64,000 bases of DNA, taken from Bradyrhizobium sp. WBAH42 (GTDB lineage: Bacteria > Pseudomonadota > Alphaproteobacteria > Rhizobiales > Xanthobacteraceae). The notes under the pieces are model-generated. The model was not told the DNA's origin. It saw only the letters and a list, made by a program, of their open reading frames with translations, and searched no databases. The position numbers and the translations under genes were made by a program. The DNA is taken from contig NZ_CP036533.1 of the NCBI RefSeq assembly GCF_024585265.1, positions 4,907,001 to 4,971,000 of the forward strand. Direction: 5' to 3'. Positions 47,911 to 56,129 of the stretch are shown one piece after another; the first letter of the stretch is position 1; each line of letters starts with the position of its first letter.

Positions 47911-48309
47911 ATGATCCGCAAATCCATTCTCGTGATGATCGCTTGTGCTGCAGTCTCGACGACCGCCCTTGCTCAAGGCGGAGGCGGCGGCGGCGGCGGT
48001 GGTGCGGGCGGTGCCAGTGGTGCCAGCGCGGGATCTGCGGCAAGCTCAGGTGCCGGAACGGGCACGTCGTCCAGCAGCGCCAATTCGGGACCGTCGGCTC
48101 CGTCCGGAATGGGGACCCAGGGAACCACCACCGGAGCGAACGTCAAGACCAACAACAGCCCGAACAATCCGAATGTTCAGCCACCGACCGCGAACGGTAA
48201 GTCGCCTGCTGCCGCCCAGGCCGAGCGAAACTCCGGCGTCGGTCATGCGCCGAATGGCATGCCGATCGGCAGTCCGGGGTCCGGGACCAGCAACGAAGAC
48301 CAGAAATAG
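47911..48309 (+). CDS. Glycine/serine-rich secreted protein (132 aa)
   Basis: A signal peptide (MIRKSILVMIACAAVSTTAL) is followed by a nine-glycine tract, then low-complexity Gly/Ser/Ala/Asn sequence (GTSSSSANSGPSAPSGM, NNSPNNPNVQPPTANG). The only ordered-looking part is the C-terminal AAAQAERNSGVGHAPNGMPI. No known family. Gly-rich secreted proteins of this type are common in Bradyrhizobium-like genomes. RBS-like CAGGGA is nine bases before ATG 47911, and an intrinsic terminator follows. The poly-Gly codons are repeats prone to length change. Confidence 0.75.
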   Translation: MIRKSILVMIACAAVSTTALAQGGGGGGGGGAGGASGASAGSAASSGAGTGTSSSSANSGPSAPSGMGTQGTTTGANVKTNNSPNNPNVQPPTANGKSPAAAQAERNSGVGHAPNGMPIGSPGSGTSNEDQK

Positions 48310-48326
48310 TCATCCCCGCATCAAGC

Positions 48327-48352
48327 AAAGGCCCGCGCTCCTGCGGGCCTTT
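48327..48352 (+). terminator. Intrinsic terminator after the Gly-rich gene
   Basis: Perfect ten-base stem AAAGGCCCGC (48327-48336) with GCGGGCCTTT (48343-48352), six-base loop. Begins 18 bases after the stop. Confidence 0.8.
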
Positions 48353-48462
48353 GTATGCTGCGAACGGCCCGCGCGGGCTGTCGCTGCAAATTGAGGCCGT
48401 CTCGCCGTGAATCGCGCTAGTATCGTCAGGTATTTCTTGATCGATAGTAGATCGCGGCGGCA

Positions 48463-49710
48463 ATGACATCCGATCAACAGGCGAAGCGGACCATGAAAGT
48501 CCGCTGCTGCATCGTCGGCGGCGGACCTGCCGGCATGATGCTGGGCTATCTCCTGGGCCGCGCCGGCATCGACGTCGTGGTGCTGGAGAAGCATGCGGAT
48601 TTCTTCCGCGACTTCCGCGGTGACACCGTGCATCCCTCGACGCTTCAGGTGATGGACGAACTCGGCCTGATCGACGACTTCCTGAAGCTGCCGCACCAGC
48701 GCCTGCAGAAGATGGACGGCCTGTTCGGCGGCACGCCGGTGCGCATTGCCGATCTTAGCAGGCTCCATACCAAATACCCCTTCATCGCCTTCATGCCGCA
48801 ATGGGACTTCTTGAATTTTCTGCGCGAGGCCGGCCGGCGCTTTGCTTCCCTCGAGGTGATGATGAGCGCGGAGGCGATCGATCTGATCCGCCGTGGCGAG
48901 ACGATCGCCGGCGTGCGGGCGAAGACGCCTGACGGCAATATCGACATCGAAGCCGATCTCACCATCGCCTGCGACGGCCGGCATTCGACGGTGCGTGAGC
49001 GCGCTGGGCTTGCGATCGAGGAGATCGGCGCGCCGATGGATGTGCTCTGGTTCCGGGCCGGCCGCAGACCCGACCAGACCGAGAACGTGTTCGCGCGGGT
49101 CGAGCCCGGCAAGATGATGATCACCTTCGACCGCGGCGATTATTGGCAATGCGCCTATGTCATCGCCAAGGGGCAGTACGAGGCGGTGAAGGCGAGGGGG
49201 CTGCCGGCGCTGCTCGACGACGTCGTGCGGATGGCGCCGATGCTCCGCTCCGGCATCGGCGAGGTGAAGAGCTTCGACGACGTCAAGCTGCTCACCGTCG
49301 CGATCAACCGTCTGGCGCGCTGGACGCAGCCCGGCCTTTTGTGCATTGGCGACGCCGCGCATGCGATGTCGCCAGTCGGCGGCGTCGGCGTCAATCTCGC
49401 CGTGCAGGATGCGGTTGCGACCGCAAACATCCTGGCGGACAAGCTGCAGCATGGCTGCCCGTCCGAGCGCGAGCTCGATGCCATCAGGCGCCGTCGCGAG
49501 TTCCCGGTGAAGATGACGCAGCGCATGCAGGTGGTCGTGCAGAACAACATCATCAGCGGCGCGTTGCAGGGCGGCGGCGGCCCGCTGAAGGTGCCGCTGG
49601 TCGTGCGCCTCATCACCGCGCTGCCATGGCTGCAGGGCATTCCGGCGCGCCTGATCGCGCTCGGCGTGCGGCCAGAGCACGTGCAATCGCGGGCCGCACC
49701 GGTATTTTAG
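48463..49710 (+). CDS. FAD-dependent monooxygenase (PHBH/UbiH fold)
   Basis: 415 residues. FAD/NAD(P)H fingerprint motifs in order: GxGxxG in CCIVGGGPAGMMLGYLLGRA, the DG motif in LTIACDGRHSTVRERAG (about 165-180), and the GD motif in LLCIGDAAHAMSPVGGVG (about 295-312). Class A flavin hydroxylase of aromatic or polyketide-like substrates; substrate is unknown. The middle RGDTVHPSTLQVMDELGL is typical of this fold. A second in-frame ATG at 48493 (MKVRCCIVGG) would shorten it by ten residues. The gene stands alone. Confidence 0.88.
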   Translation: MTSDQQAKRTMKVRCCIVGGGPAGMMLGYLLGRAGIDVVVLEKHADFFRDFRGDTVHPSTLQVMDELGLIDDFLKLPHQRLQKMDGLFGGTPVRIADLSRLHTKYPFIAFMPQWDFLNFLREAGRRFASLEVMMSAEAIDLIRRGETIAGVRAKTPDGNIDIEADLTIACDGRHSTVRERAGLAIEEIGAPMDVLWFRAGRRPDQTENVFARVEPGKMMITFDRGDYWQCAYVIAKGQYEAVKARGLPALLDDVVRMAPMLRSGIGEVKSFDDVKLLTVAINRLARWTQPGLLCIGDAAHAMSPVGGVGVNLAVQDAVATANILADKLQHGCPSERELDAIRRRREFPVKMTQRMQVVVQNNIISGALQGGGGPLKVPLVVRLITALPWLQGIPARLIALGVRPEHVQSRAAPVF

Positions 49711-49888
49711 CGTAGGACTTCGGTAGGGATAACGTTGCGCGAAATCGCGCGCGGCGCGTTGCGCGCCTGCAACAGCGCTACCGGATTGACGCCACGGTGC
49801 ACGTTCAACCGCCACGTTAACCGTGTTGATTTCAATTTTAGTAAGGGCCGTCTGTGACCGTGCGCCCATCAAGGACACGGGGTGTACC

Positions 49889-50656
49889 ATGCGTAATAAA
49901 TTGATTGCCGCCTTCGCCTGCACGACCGCTCTGGTTTCGACGGGTGCTGCTTCAGCCGCCGATCTCGGTGCGCGCTACACGAAGGCGCCCGCTTACGTCG
50001 AGCCGCTGTTCAACTGGACCGGCTTCTATGTCGGCGGCCACATCGGTGGCGCATGGACCAACGAACAGTTCATCAACAGCGGCAACACGACGGCATTCGG
50101 CGATCTCGCTCCGGGCCAGGGCTATCGGCAGCGTGGTTCGGGCGTCATGGGCGGCGCCCAGATCGGCTACAACTGGCAGGCCAACAACTATGTGTTCGGC
50201 GTGGAAGGCACGATCTCCGGCCTCGACAACAAGGGCTCGTTCACGAACACCGCGTTTGGTGCCGGGGATGACGTGTTCTCCTGGCGCGCCAACGTGCTCG
50301 CGACCGTCGTGGGCCGTGCGGGCTTCGCCGTGCAGAACAACCTCTTCTACATCAAGGGCGGCTATGCCGGTGTGAACAACCGTCTCTCGGTCGCCGACAC
50401 GGTCGCTCCGGCGACGGGCTCCGGCGGTCAGACCCACTGGGCCAACGGCTGGACCGTCGGCGCTGGATGGGAATACGGCGTCACCCGCAACTGGATCGTC
50501 GGCCTCGAATACAATTACGCGGCCTTCGGCAGCCAGACCTATCAGCTCGGCGGCACCGGCGGCAGCTACACCTTCGATGCCAAACCGCGGGACATTCAGT
50601 GGGCCGTCGTGCGCGCGAGCTACAAGTTCGATGCCCCCACCATCGCCCGCTACTGA
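49889..50656 (+). CDS. Omp25-like outer-membrane beta-barrel protein (copy 1)
   Basis: 255 residues. Signal peptide MRNKLIAAFACTTALVSTGA ends at SAAD; the mature start has the family WTGFYVGGHIGGAW strand. Alternating beta strands run to the end, with the last strand VRASYKFD near Arg-Tyr. The OmpA-like small barrel type (Omp25/Omp31) is abundant in alphaproteobacteria. Start ATG 49889. A strong terminator follows. Two more copies lie in this window. Confidence 0.9.
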   Translation: MRNKLIAAFACTTALVSTGAASAADLGARYTKAPAYVEPLFNWTGFYVGGHIGGAWTNEQFINSGNTTAFGDLAPGQGYRQRGSGVMGGAQIGYNWQANNYVFGVEGTISGLDNKGSFTNTAFGAGDDVFSWRANVLATVVGRAGFAVQNNLFYIKGGYAGVNNRLSVADTVAPATGSGGQTHWANGWTVGAGWEYGVTRNWIVGLEYNYAAFGSQTYQLGGTGGSYTFDAKPRDIQWAVVRASYKFDAPTIARY

Positions 50657-50707
50657 GCACGTCGACGCAACGCGACCAACGATCAAGAAAAGCACTGCCT
50701 CAATTAA

Positions 50708-50740
50708 AAGCCCCGACCTTGTCCGGGGCTTCTTTTTTTT
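50708..50740 (+). terminator. Intrinsic terminator of Omp25-like copy 1
   Basis: Stem AAGCCCCG (50708-50715) with CGGGGCTT (50724-50731), followed by a C and eight T residues. Lies 50 bases after the stop codon. Confidence 0.88.
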
Positions 50741-50764
50741 GCGCTATCGGCGGGCGGGCGGGCC

Positions 50765-51535
50765 TCAGGCCATCACCGAAAATCCGCCGTCGACCGGGAT
50801 CGCCGTGCCCGTGACGAAATTCGACGCGGGCGATGCCAGGAACACGGCGATGCCGGCGAAGTCGTCGATGTCGCCCCAACGCCCCGCGGGCGTGCGCGCC
50901 AGCACGCGCTCGTGCAGCCCCGAGACCTGCTGCCGTGCGCCGCGGGTGAGATCGGTGTCGATCCAGCCCGGCAGGATGGCGTTGACCTGGATGTTGTCGG
51001 GCGCCCAGGCATTGGCGCAGGCGCGGGTGTACTGCACGATGCCGCCCTTGCTGGCCGCATAGGCGGTCGCGAAGCTCGCGCCGAAGATAGACATCATCGA
51101 GCCGATGTTGATCACCTTGCCATTGCCGGACGCCTTCAGCGCGGGATAGGCCAGCTTCGAGCACACGAAGGCGCTGGTGAGGTTGGTGTCGATCACCTTG
51201 TTCCACTCGTCGAGCTCGAGCTCGTGCGGCGGCTTGCGGATGCTCATGCCGGCATTGTTGACGAGGACGTCGATGCGGCCGAACTCCTTGACGACGCGCT
51301 CGATCATGGAGGCGACCGCCGCCTTGTCGGTGACGTCGGTGGCGACGGCGATCGCCTTCACGCCGCGCTGCCTGAGATCGGCCACGGCGGCCGCGGACTT
51401 GGTCTCGTTGCGTCCGACCACGGCGATATCGGCGCCGGCATCGGCGAGGCCCCGCGCCATGCCGAGCCCGATGCCGCCATTGCCTCCCGTGACGATCGCG
51501 ACCTTGCCGCGGAGATCGAACCGGCTGGATGTCAT
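50765..51535 (-). CDS. Short-chain dehydrogenase/reductase
   Basis: 256 residues. Rossmann NAD(P) site VAIVTGGNGGIGLGMARGLA (TGxxxGxG), NNAG in LVNNAGMSIRKPP, catalytic tyrosine in AYAASKGGIVQYTRA (Y-x-x-x-K) and the C-terminal FVTGTAIPVDGGFSV. ATG at 51533-51535 is seven bases after CAGGGA, preferred over an upstream ATG at 51559. Substrate is unknown. It lies downstream of a small membrane protein gene on the same strand, 20 bases apart. Confidence 0.9.
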   Translation of the reverse strand: MTSSRFDLRGKVAIVTGGNGGIGLGMARGLADAGADIAVVGRNETKSAAAVADLRQRGVKAIAVATDVTDKAAVASMIERVVKEFGRIDVLVNNAGMSIRKPPHELELDEWNKVIDTNLTSAFVCSKLAYPALKASGNGKVINIGSMMSIFGASFATAYAASKGGIVQYTRACANAWAPDNIQVNAILPGWIDTDLTRGARQQVSGLHERVLARTPAGRWGDIDDFAGIAVFLASPASNFVTGTAIPVDGGFSVMA

Positions 51536-51555
51536 GCTTGTATTCCCTGGTTTCT

Positions 51556-51741
51556 TCATTGGTTGCTCTGCCAGATCAGCACCAGACCGAACCCGGCCAT
51601 GGCTGCGCCATAGCCGGCCCATTGCAGCTGGTCGACCATGAAGCTCGATCGGGGCCACGGAACCGTGCCGGTGCCCTGTCCGATCCAGAGCAGCCCGAGA
51701 GCGGTGGCAAACAGGCCTGCCACCAGCAGAAATCTGCGCAT
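51556..51741 (-). CDS. Small membrane protein upstream of SDR
   Basis: 61 residues from MRRFLLVAGLFATALGLLWI, with two hydrophobic segments (1-20 and around WAGYGAAMAGFGLVLIW). The start ATG 51739-51741 has RBS GGAGGAAGG just before it, which supports a real gene and a start shorter than the frame reaching 51783. Function is unknown; two-span proteins of this type are common beside SDR genes in Bradyrhizobium. It is probably co-transcribed with the SDR. Confidence 0.7.
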   Translation of the reverse strand: MRRFLLVAGLFATALGLLWIGQGTGTVPWPRSSFMVDQLQWAGYGAAMAGFGLVLIWQSNQ

Positions 51742-51971
51742 GCCTTCCTCCCATCGGTCCGCTTCTGTCGCGGTCCACGGCATTCAATGAATGCCGCAGC
51801 CACGAAAACTTGGCGCCAGACTAGCCGTAGCTCTGGTGCGGATACAATGGGCGGTGGCCGCAAGGCCGCGCGGAGGACGCATGTCGATGCGCAAGATCGT
51901 CCAGGGGGCGCCCGGCTCGCCGGCGCATATGAAGCGCTCAAGGTCAGTGTCGGACGATAGAACCTCAAACG

Positions 51972-51998
51972 AAAAAGCCCCGGCGATGCCGGGGCTTT
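51972..51998 (-). terminator. Intrinsic terminator of Omp25-like copy 2 (minus strand)
   Basis: Eleven-base stem AAAGCCCCGGC / GCCGGGGCTTT with a three-base loop. On the minus strand it ends in five T residues. It lies 24 bases past the stop of the barrel gene at 52022. Confidence 0.85.
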
Positions 51999-52021
51999 GA
52001 CGCTTTGATCGTGAGATCAGA

Positions 52022-52804
52022 TCAGTACTTCGCGACGACCGGACCGGTCCAGTTGAAGCGGTAGACCAGCGAGGTCGAGATCGTCTGGTTCCAGCTGTTG
52101 GCGCGGATGCTGTTGCCGACCGGAAGGTTGCTGACGTCGAACAGTTCGTCCTGAGTCTTGGCATTGTAGAAGGCCGAACGATACTCGGTCTTCATGAACC
52201 AGCCGGGCGACGTGATGCCGAAGATGTTCAGGCTGTTCTCGACGCCGCCACCCACGAACCAGCCGTGCCGATCGTAGCTGCTGAGATGGACGCCCACGGG
52301 AGTGCCGCCCAGCGTCGTGAAGTTGGTCTGGCCGAAATGAGCGCCGGAGTAACCGCCGTTGACGTAGGACAAAACGTTCGGGGCGACCAGCCAACCGAGG
52401 CGAACACCCGCAGCCCAGGAGGTTTCCAGCTTCTGGTTGCCAGTGATGCCGAGGGTCGGATCCTGGATGGTGGCGCGGATGCTGCCGAACTGACCGTCGG
52501 CGAACACACCAGCGACCCAAGTGCCGCTGAACTGCCAGTCGTAGCCGGCGCCAACCGTGCCGAACCAGCCCGAGCCGCCCTGGCGCTGAGTGATCGTCAG
52601 CGGGGTACCCGTGCCGGTATCGACAACGCTCTGGTCAGCATTCGAGAGACCGCCGCCGCCGCCGCCGAAGACGTAGAAGCCGGTCCAGTTGGCGACGGGC
52701 GCCGGCATCGGGGCCTTCGCGTAGGGACGGGCAGCCAAGTCGGCAGCCGAGGCCGAACCGGTCATCGCCGCGACCGCGGTCAGAGCGAGCAAAATCTTCT
52801 TCAT
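52022..52804 (-). CDS. Omp25-like outer-membrane beta-barrel protein (copy 2)
   Basis: 260 residues. Signal peptide MKKILLALTAVAAMTGSASA precedes ADLAARPYAKAPMPAPVANW. The family strand NWTGFYVFGGGGGGLSNAD, the VGAGYDWQFSGTWVAGVFAD pattern and the C-terminal strand YRFNWTGPVVAKY mark an Omp25/Omp31 barrel. Same family as the copies at 49889 and 59357. Start ATG 52802-52804. Confidence 0.9.
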   Translation of the reverse strand: MKKILLALTAVAAMTGSASAADLAARPYAKAPMPAPVANWTGFYVFGGGGGGLSNADQSVVDTGTGTPLTITQRQGGSGWFGTVGAGYDWQFSGTWVAGVFADGQFGSIRATIQDPTLGITGNQKLETSWAAGVRLGWLVAPNVLSYVNGGYSGAHFGQTNFTTLGGTPVGVHLSSYDRHGWFVGGGVENSLNIFGITSPGWFMKTEYRSAFYNAKTQDELFDVSNLPVGNSIRANSWNQTISTSLVYRFNWTGPVVAKY

Positions 52805-53015
52805 GTTAAAATCCCCAAACCTTGTCGGCGCGAGCGCACTGAAGTCCGTGTCATCTGATGCCCGAACTATAGACGGTTCTCGCCGAAATGCTGTTGCAGG
52901 GCAGGCACAGTCGCCGGAAAACGCCGGTGCGGAGGTATTTGCGGCGTTGTCGCGGGAATCTGTAATATCGATTGCATTTCAATAACTTGAGCGAATTCCG
53001 CCGTTTTGATTTTGG

Positions 53016-53123
53016 TAACGTCTCGTTAGCAAATTCGGCTTTGTCCGAAATGGAGGCAAACATGCCTCGGTCGCGGCATCCGTTGAGTCGCTGGCCGAGT
53101 CGCCTTGAGACGATCCGGGAATC
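53016..53123 (-). pseudogene. Decayed fragment of a ParE C-terminus, next to parE
   Basis: The minus-strand translation ends MFASISDKAEFANETL and aligns without gaps to the last residues of ParE (RFAFISDKAEFASDEL): 16 of 36 identical, in the same frame direction. At base level 53029-53060 matches 53267-53298 at 28 of 32 positions. It lies 100-200 bases after the parE stop. It has no start or upstream domains, so it is a relic of a duplicated or deleted paralogue. The rest of 52805-53241 shows no other gene. Confidence 0.6.
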
Positions 53124-53183
53124 AACGAAATACCGGCAGTCCACCCGGAAAGCCGGCCGGATCGGGCACCCGCTCCTCAACGA

Positions 53184-53212
53184 CACAGCCCCGGCTTAGG
53201 ACCGGGGCTGTG
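53184..53212. terminator. Hairpin between parE and its relic
   Basis: Perfect 11-base stem CACAGCCCCGG (53184-53194) with CCGGGGCTGTG (53202-53212), seven-base loop. It lies 30 bases after the parE stop (minus strand) and lacks a T-run, so it may still end parE transcription. Confidence 0.55.
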
Positions 53213-53241
53213 GCTGGCTTGTGGCAGGTTGGGTTGCCGCC

Positions 53242-55284
53242 TCAGACGTCCAGCAGCTCGTCGCTGGCAAACTCGGCCTTGTCCGAGATGAAGGCAAAGC
53301 GGGCCTCGGCCTTGGTGCCCATCAGCCGCTCGACCGAATCCGCCGTGGTGTCGCGGTCGTCGGCCAGCAGCACCACCTTGAGCAGCGTCCGCTTGGCCGG
53401 GTCCATGGTGGTCTCCTTGAGCTGCGCCGGCATCATCTCGCCGAGACCTTTGAAGCGGTTCACCTCGACCTTGGCGTTGGCGTTGAACGCGCTCTTGAGC
53501 AGCGCCTCCTTGTGGGCGTCGTCGCGGGCGTAGACCGACTTCGAGCCGTGGGTCAGCTTGTAGAGCGGCGGCACTGCGAGGAAGAGGTGGCCTTCGTCGA
53601 TCAGGCGCGGCATCTGGCGGTAGAAGAAGGTGATCAGGAGCGAGGCGATGTGGGCGCCGTCGACGTCGGCGTCGGTCATGATGATGATGCGCTGATAGCG
53701 CAGATCCTCTTCGCGATATTGGGCGAGCGTACCGCAGCCGATCGCCTGCACGAGATCCGAGAGCTGCGCGTTCGCCGTCAGCTTGTCCTTGCCGGCGGAA
53801 GCGACGTTGAGGATCTTGCCGCGCAGCGGCAGCACCGCTTGCGTCTTGCGGTCGCGCGCCTGCTTGGCGCTGCCGCCTGCCGAGTCGCCCTCGACGATGA
53901 AGAGCTCGGAGCCGTCGGTGCCGGCATCGGTGCAGTCGGCGAGCTTGCCGGGCAGGCGCAGCTTCTTGCCGGCGGTTTTCCGCGCGGTCTCTTTCTCCTG
54001 CCGCCGCCGCAGGCGCTCCTCGGCGCGGTCGATGACGAAATCGAGCAGCCGGTTGGCCATGTTCGGATTGCCCGACAGCCAATGGTCGAACGGATCCTTC
54101 ATCGCCTGCTCGACGATGCGCTGTGCTTCGGCGGTGGCGAGGCGATCCTTGGTCTGGCCCTGGAATTCGGGCTCGCGCACGAACACCGAGAGCATCACGG
54201 CGGCGCCCACCATCACGTCTTCCGAGGTGACGGAGGCCGCGCGCTTGCCCTGGCCGACGCGCTCGGCGTGATCCTTCAGGCCGCGCAGCAGCGCGCTGCG
54301 CAGGCCGGATTCGTGCGTGCCGCCGTCGGGCGTCGGCACGGTGTTGGTGTAGGACGAGAGGAAGCCGTCGGCATCCGCGGTCCAGGCCACCGCCCATTCG
54401 CAGGCGCCGTGCGCGCCGTTGCGCCCTGACTTGCCGGAGAAGATGTCGGGATGCACCAGCGTGTCGGCGTGGATCGCGGCCGCGAGATAGTCCTTGAGGC
54501 CGCCGGGGAAGTGGAAGGTCGCCTCCGCCGGCACGTCCTCGACGCCCTTGAGCAGCTCCGGCGCGCAGTTCCAGCGAATCTCGACGCCGCCGAACAGATA
54601 GGCCTTCGAGCGCGTCATCTTGAACAGCCGCTGCGGCTTGAACGCGGCCTTGGCACCGAAGATGTCAGTGTCGGGCTTGAAGCGCACGCGCGTGCCGCGG
54701 CGGTTGTTGATCTTGCCGAGATCCTCGAGCTTGCCCTTGGGATGACCGCGCTCGAACGTCATGCGGTAGAGCTTCTGGCTGCGCGCGACCTCGACCTCGA
54801 GACGGGAGGAGAGGGCGTTCACCACCGAGATGCCGACGCCGTGCAGGCCGCCCGAGGTCTCGTAGACCTTGCTGTCGAACTTGCCGCCCGAATGCAGCGT
54901 GCACATGATGACTTCAAGCGCCGACTTCTTTGGGAATTTCGGATGCGGGTCGACCGGGATGCCGCGGCCGTTGTCGGTCACGGTCAGGAACCCGTCTGCG
55001 CTGAGCTCGACTCCGATAAAGGTTGCGTGTCCGGCCAGCGCCTCGTCCATCGAGTTGTCGATGACCTCGGCGAACAAATGATGCAGCGCCTTCTCGTCGG
55101 TGCCGCCGATATACATGCCGGGCCGGCGCCGCACCGGTTCCAGCCCTTCGAGCACTTCGATGTCGGCGGCCGTGTAATCGGCTTCCCCGCCGCTTCCGCG
55201 CGGCGCCGCCTTGGCGGTGCGGGGCTTCGGCTCGTCACCGCCGAAAAAGTCATCTTTTGCTTTGGGCTTCAATTGCTTGGACAT
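53242..55284 (-). CDS. parE: DNA topoisomerase IV subunit B
   Basis: ATPase subunit of topoisomerase IV, which separates daughter chromosomes. GHKL ATPase motifs: EVIDNSMDEALAGHAT, TVTDNGRGIPVDPHPK and TSGGLHGVGISVVNAL. The TOPRIM domain shows FIVEGDSAGGSAKQAR and the metal aspartates in IIMTDADVDGAHIA. 680 residues. The short N-terminal extension is low complexity. It lacks the C-terminal tail differences of GyrB. A decayed copy of its last 36 codons lies just downstream. Confidence 0.95.
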   Translation of the reverse strand: MSKQLKPKAKDDFFGGDEPKPRTAKAAPRGSGGEADYTAADIEVLEGLEPVRRRPGMYIGGTDEKALHHLFAEVIDNSMDEALAGHATFIGVELSADGFLTVTDNGRGIPVDPHPKFPKKSALEVIMCTLHSGGKFDSKVYETSGGLHGVGISVVNALSSRLEVEVARSQKLYRMTFERGHPKGKLEDLGKINNRRGTRVRFKPDTDIFGAKAAFKPQRLFKMTRSKAYLFGGVEIRWNCAPELLKGVEDVPAEATFHFPGGLKDYLAAAIHADTLVHPDIFSGKSGRNGAHGACEWAVAWTADADGFLSSYTNTVPTPDGGTHESGLRSALLRGLKDHAERVGQGKRAASVTSEDVMVGAAVMLSVFVREPEFQGQTKDRLATAEAQRIVEQAMKDPFDHWLSGNPNMANRLLDFVIDRAEERLRRRQEKETARKTAGKKLRLPGKLADCTDAGTDGSELFIVEGDSAGGSAKQARDRKTQAVLPLRGKILNVASAGKDKLTANAQLSDLVQAIGCGTLAQYREEDLRYQRIIIMTDADVDGAHIASLLITFFYRQMPRLIDEGHLFLAVPPLYKLTHGSKSVYARDDAHKEALLKSAFNANAKVEVNRFKGLGEMMPAQLKETTMDPAKRTLLKVVLLADDRDTTADSVERLMGTKAEARFAFISDKAEFASDELLDV

Positions 55285-55473
55285 GAATCTTGATACGTTT
55301 TGAGGGCCGCGGAAGCGGCGAATCGGTTAGGCCGACTATGCCACTTCTCTCCTGGAAAGGTTACCGGAGGGCGGGCCGCGCGCTGTGGGTTGGGAGCCAA
55401 TCCCGGCGATTTTACGCCGCAGGCCCGCCATTTCCCGGCAATTTGACGTTCCCGCCTTAGTCATGTCGGGTTT

Positions 55474-55490
55474 TGTGACTTGATGTCACA
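55474..55490. promoter_or_regulatory. Palindromic operator-like site upstream of dedA
   Basis: TGTGAC-TTGAT-GTCACA: two perfect six-base arms around five bases. It resembles a CRP/FNR-family site but has a spacing one base longer than the CRP consensus. It lies 69 bases before the DedA start and 190 bases before the parE start, in the divergent gap. Confidence 0.45.
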
Positions 55491-55558
55491 CAAGTCCTTG
55501 GCTTACCAGTCCTTTTCATCGAGCAGCACCTTGAGACGGGGCGGGAAGGCTTTTTTGG

Positions 55559-56089
55559 ATGGAGCAGTTTGCGCACGCCCTGGCTGACTTCGTGCGCGTT
55601 CACCAGGCCTGGGCGGCGCCAATCGTGTTCCTGCTGGCGTTCGGCGAGTCGCTCGCGTTCATCTCGCTTCTGGTCCCGGCCTGGGGTGCGCTGGTGGCCA
55701 TCGGTGCGCTGATCGGGGCGAGCGGCATCAGCTTTTACCCGATCTGGATCGCCGGCGGCCTCGGCGCGGCGCTGGGCGACTGGGTCTCCTACTGGTTCGG
55801 CTACCGCTACAAGGAGAGGGTTGCCCAGATGTGGCCGCTCTCGCGCTATCCGGAGCTCCTGCCCCGAGGTGAGGCCTTCGTGCGAAGCTGGGGCATCCCC
55901 AGCATCTTCATCGGCCGCTTCTTCGGCCCCTTGCGCGCCTCCGTGCCGCTCGCGGCCGGCATTTTCGAGATGCCCTATTGGAGCTTTCAGGCCGCCAATT
56001 TCGTCTCGGCCCTGATCTGGTCGGCCGTGCTGCTGCTGTTCGGCGACGTGCTCGCCAAGATCATGGAATGGATCTGGCGGGTGATCTGA
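55559..56089 (+). CDS. DedA family membrane protein
   Basis: 176 residues. The DedA/SNARE-associated domain has the re-entrant hairpin motif FGESLAFISLLVPAWG and a second one in GRFFGPLRASVPLAAGI, with several membrane helices. DedA proteins support membrane potential and act as lipid scramblases/flippases (undecaprenyl phosphate in some members). The start ATG 55559 has GGAAGG about ten bases upstream. Divergent from parE. Confidence 0.9.
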   Translation: MEQFAHALADFVRVHQAWAAPIVFLLAFGESLAFISLLVPAWGALVAIGALIGASGISFYPIWIAGGLGAALGDWVSYWFGYRYKERVAQMWPLSRYPELLPRGEAFVRSWGIPSIFIGRFFGPLRASVPLAAGIFEMPYWSFQAANFVSALIWSAVLLLFGDVLAKIMEWIWRVI

Positions 56090-56129
56090 CCGGGCAACCG
56101 GGCCGCCCGGTCAGGGCGTCAGGCCAAGC

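Noticed and set aside
52972..53199. 75-codon plus-strand frame in the parE-porin gap
   Set aside because: It runs antisense to the parE relic and has no RBS.
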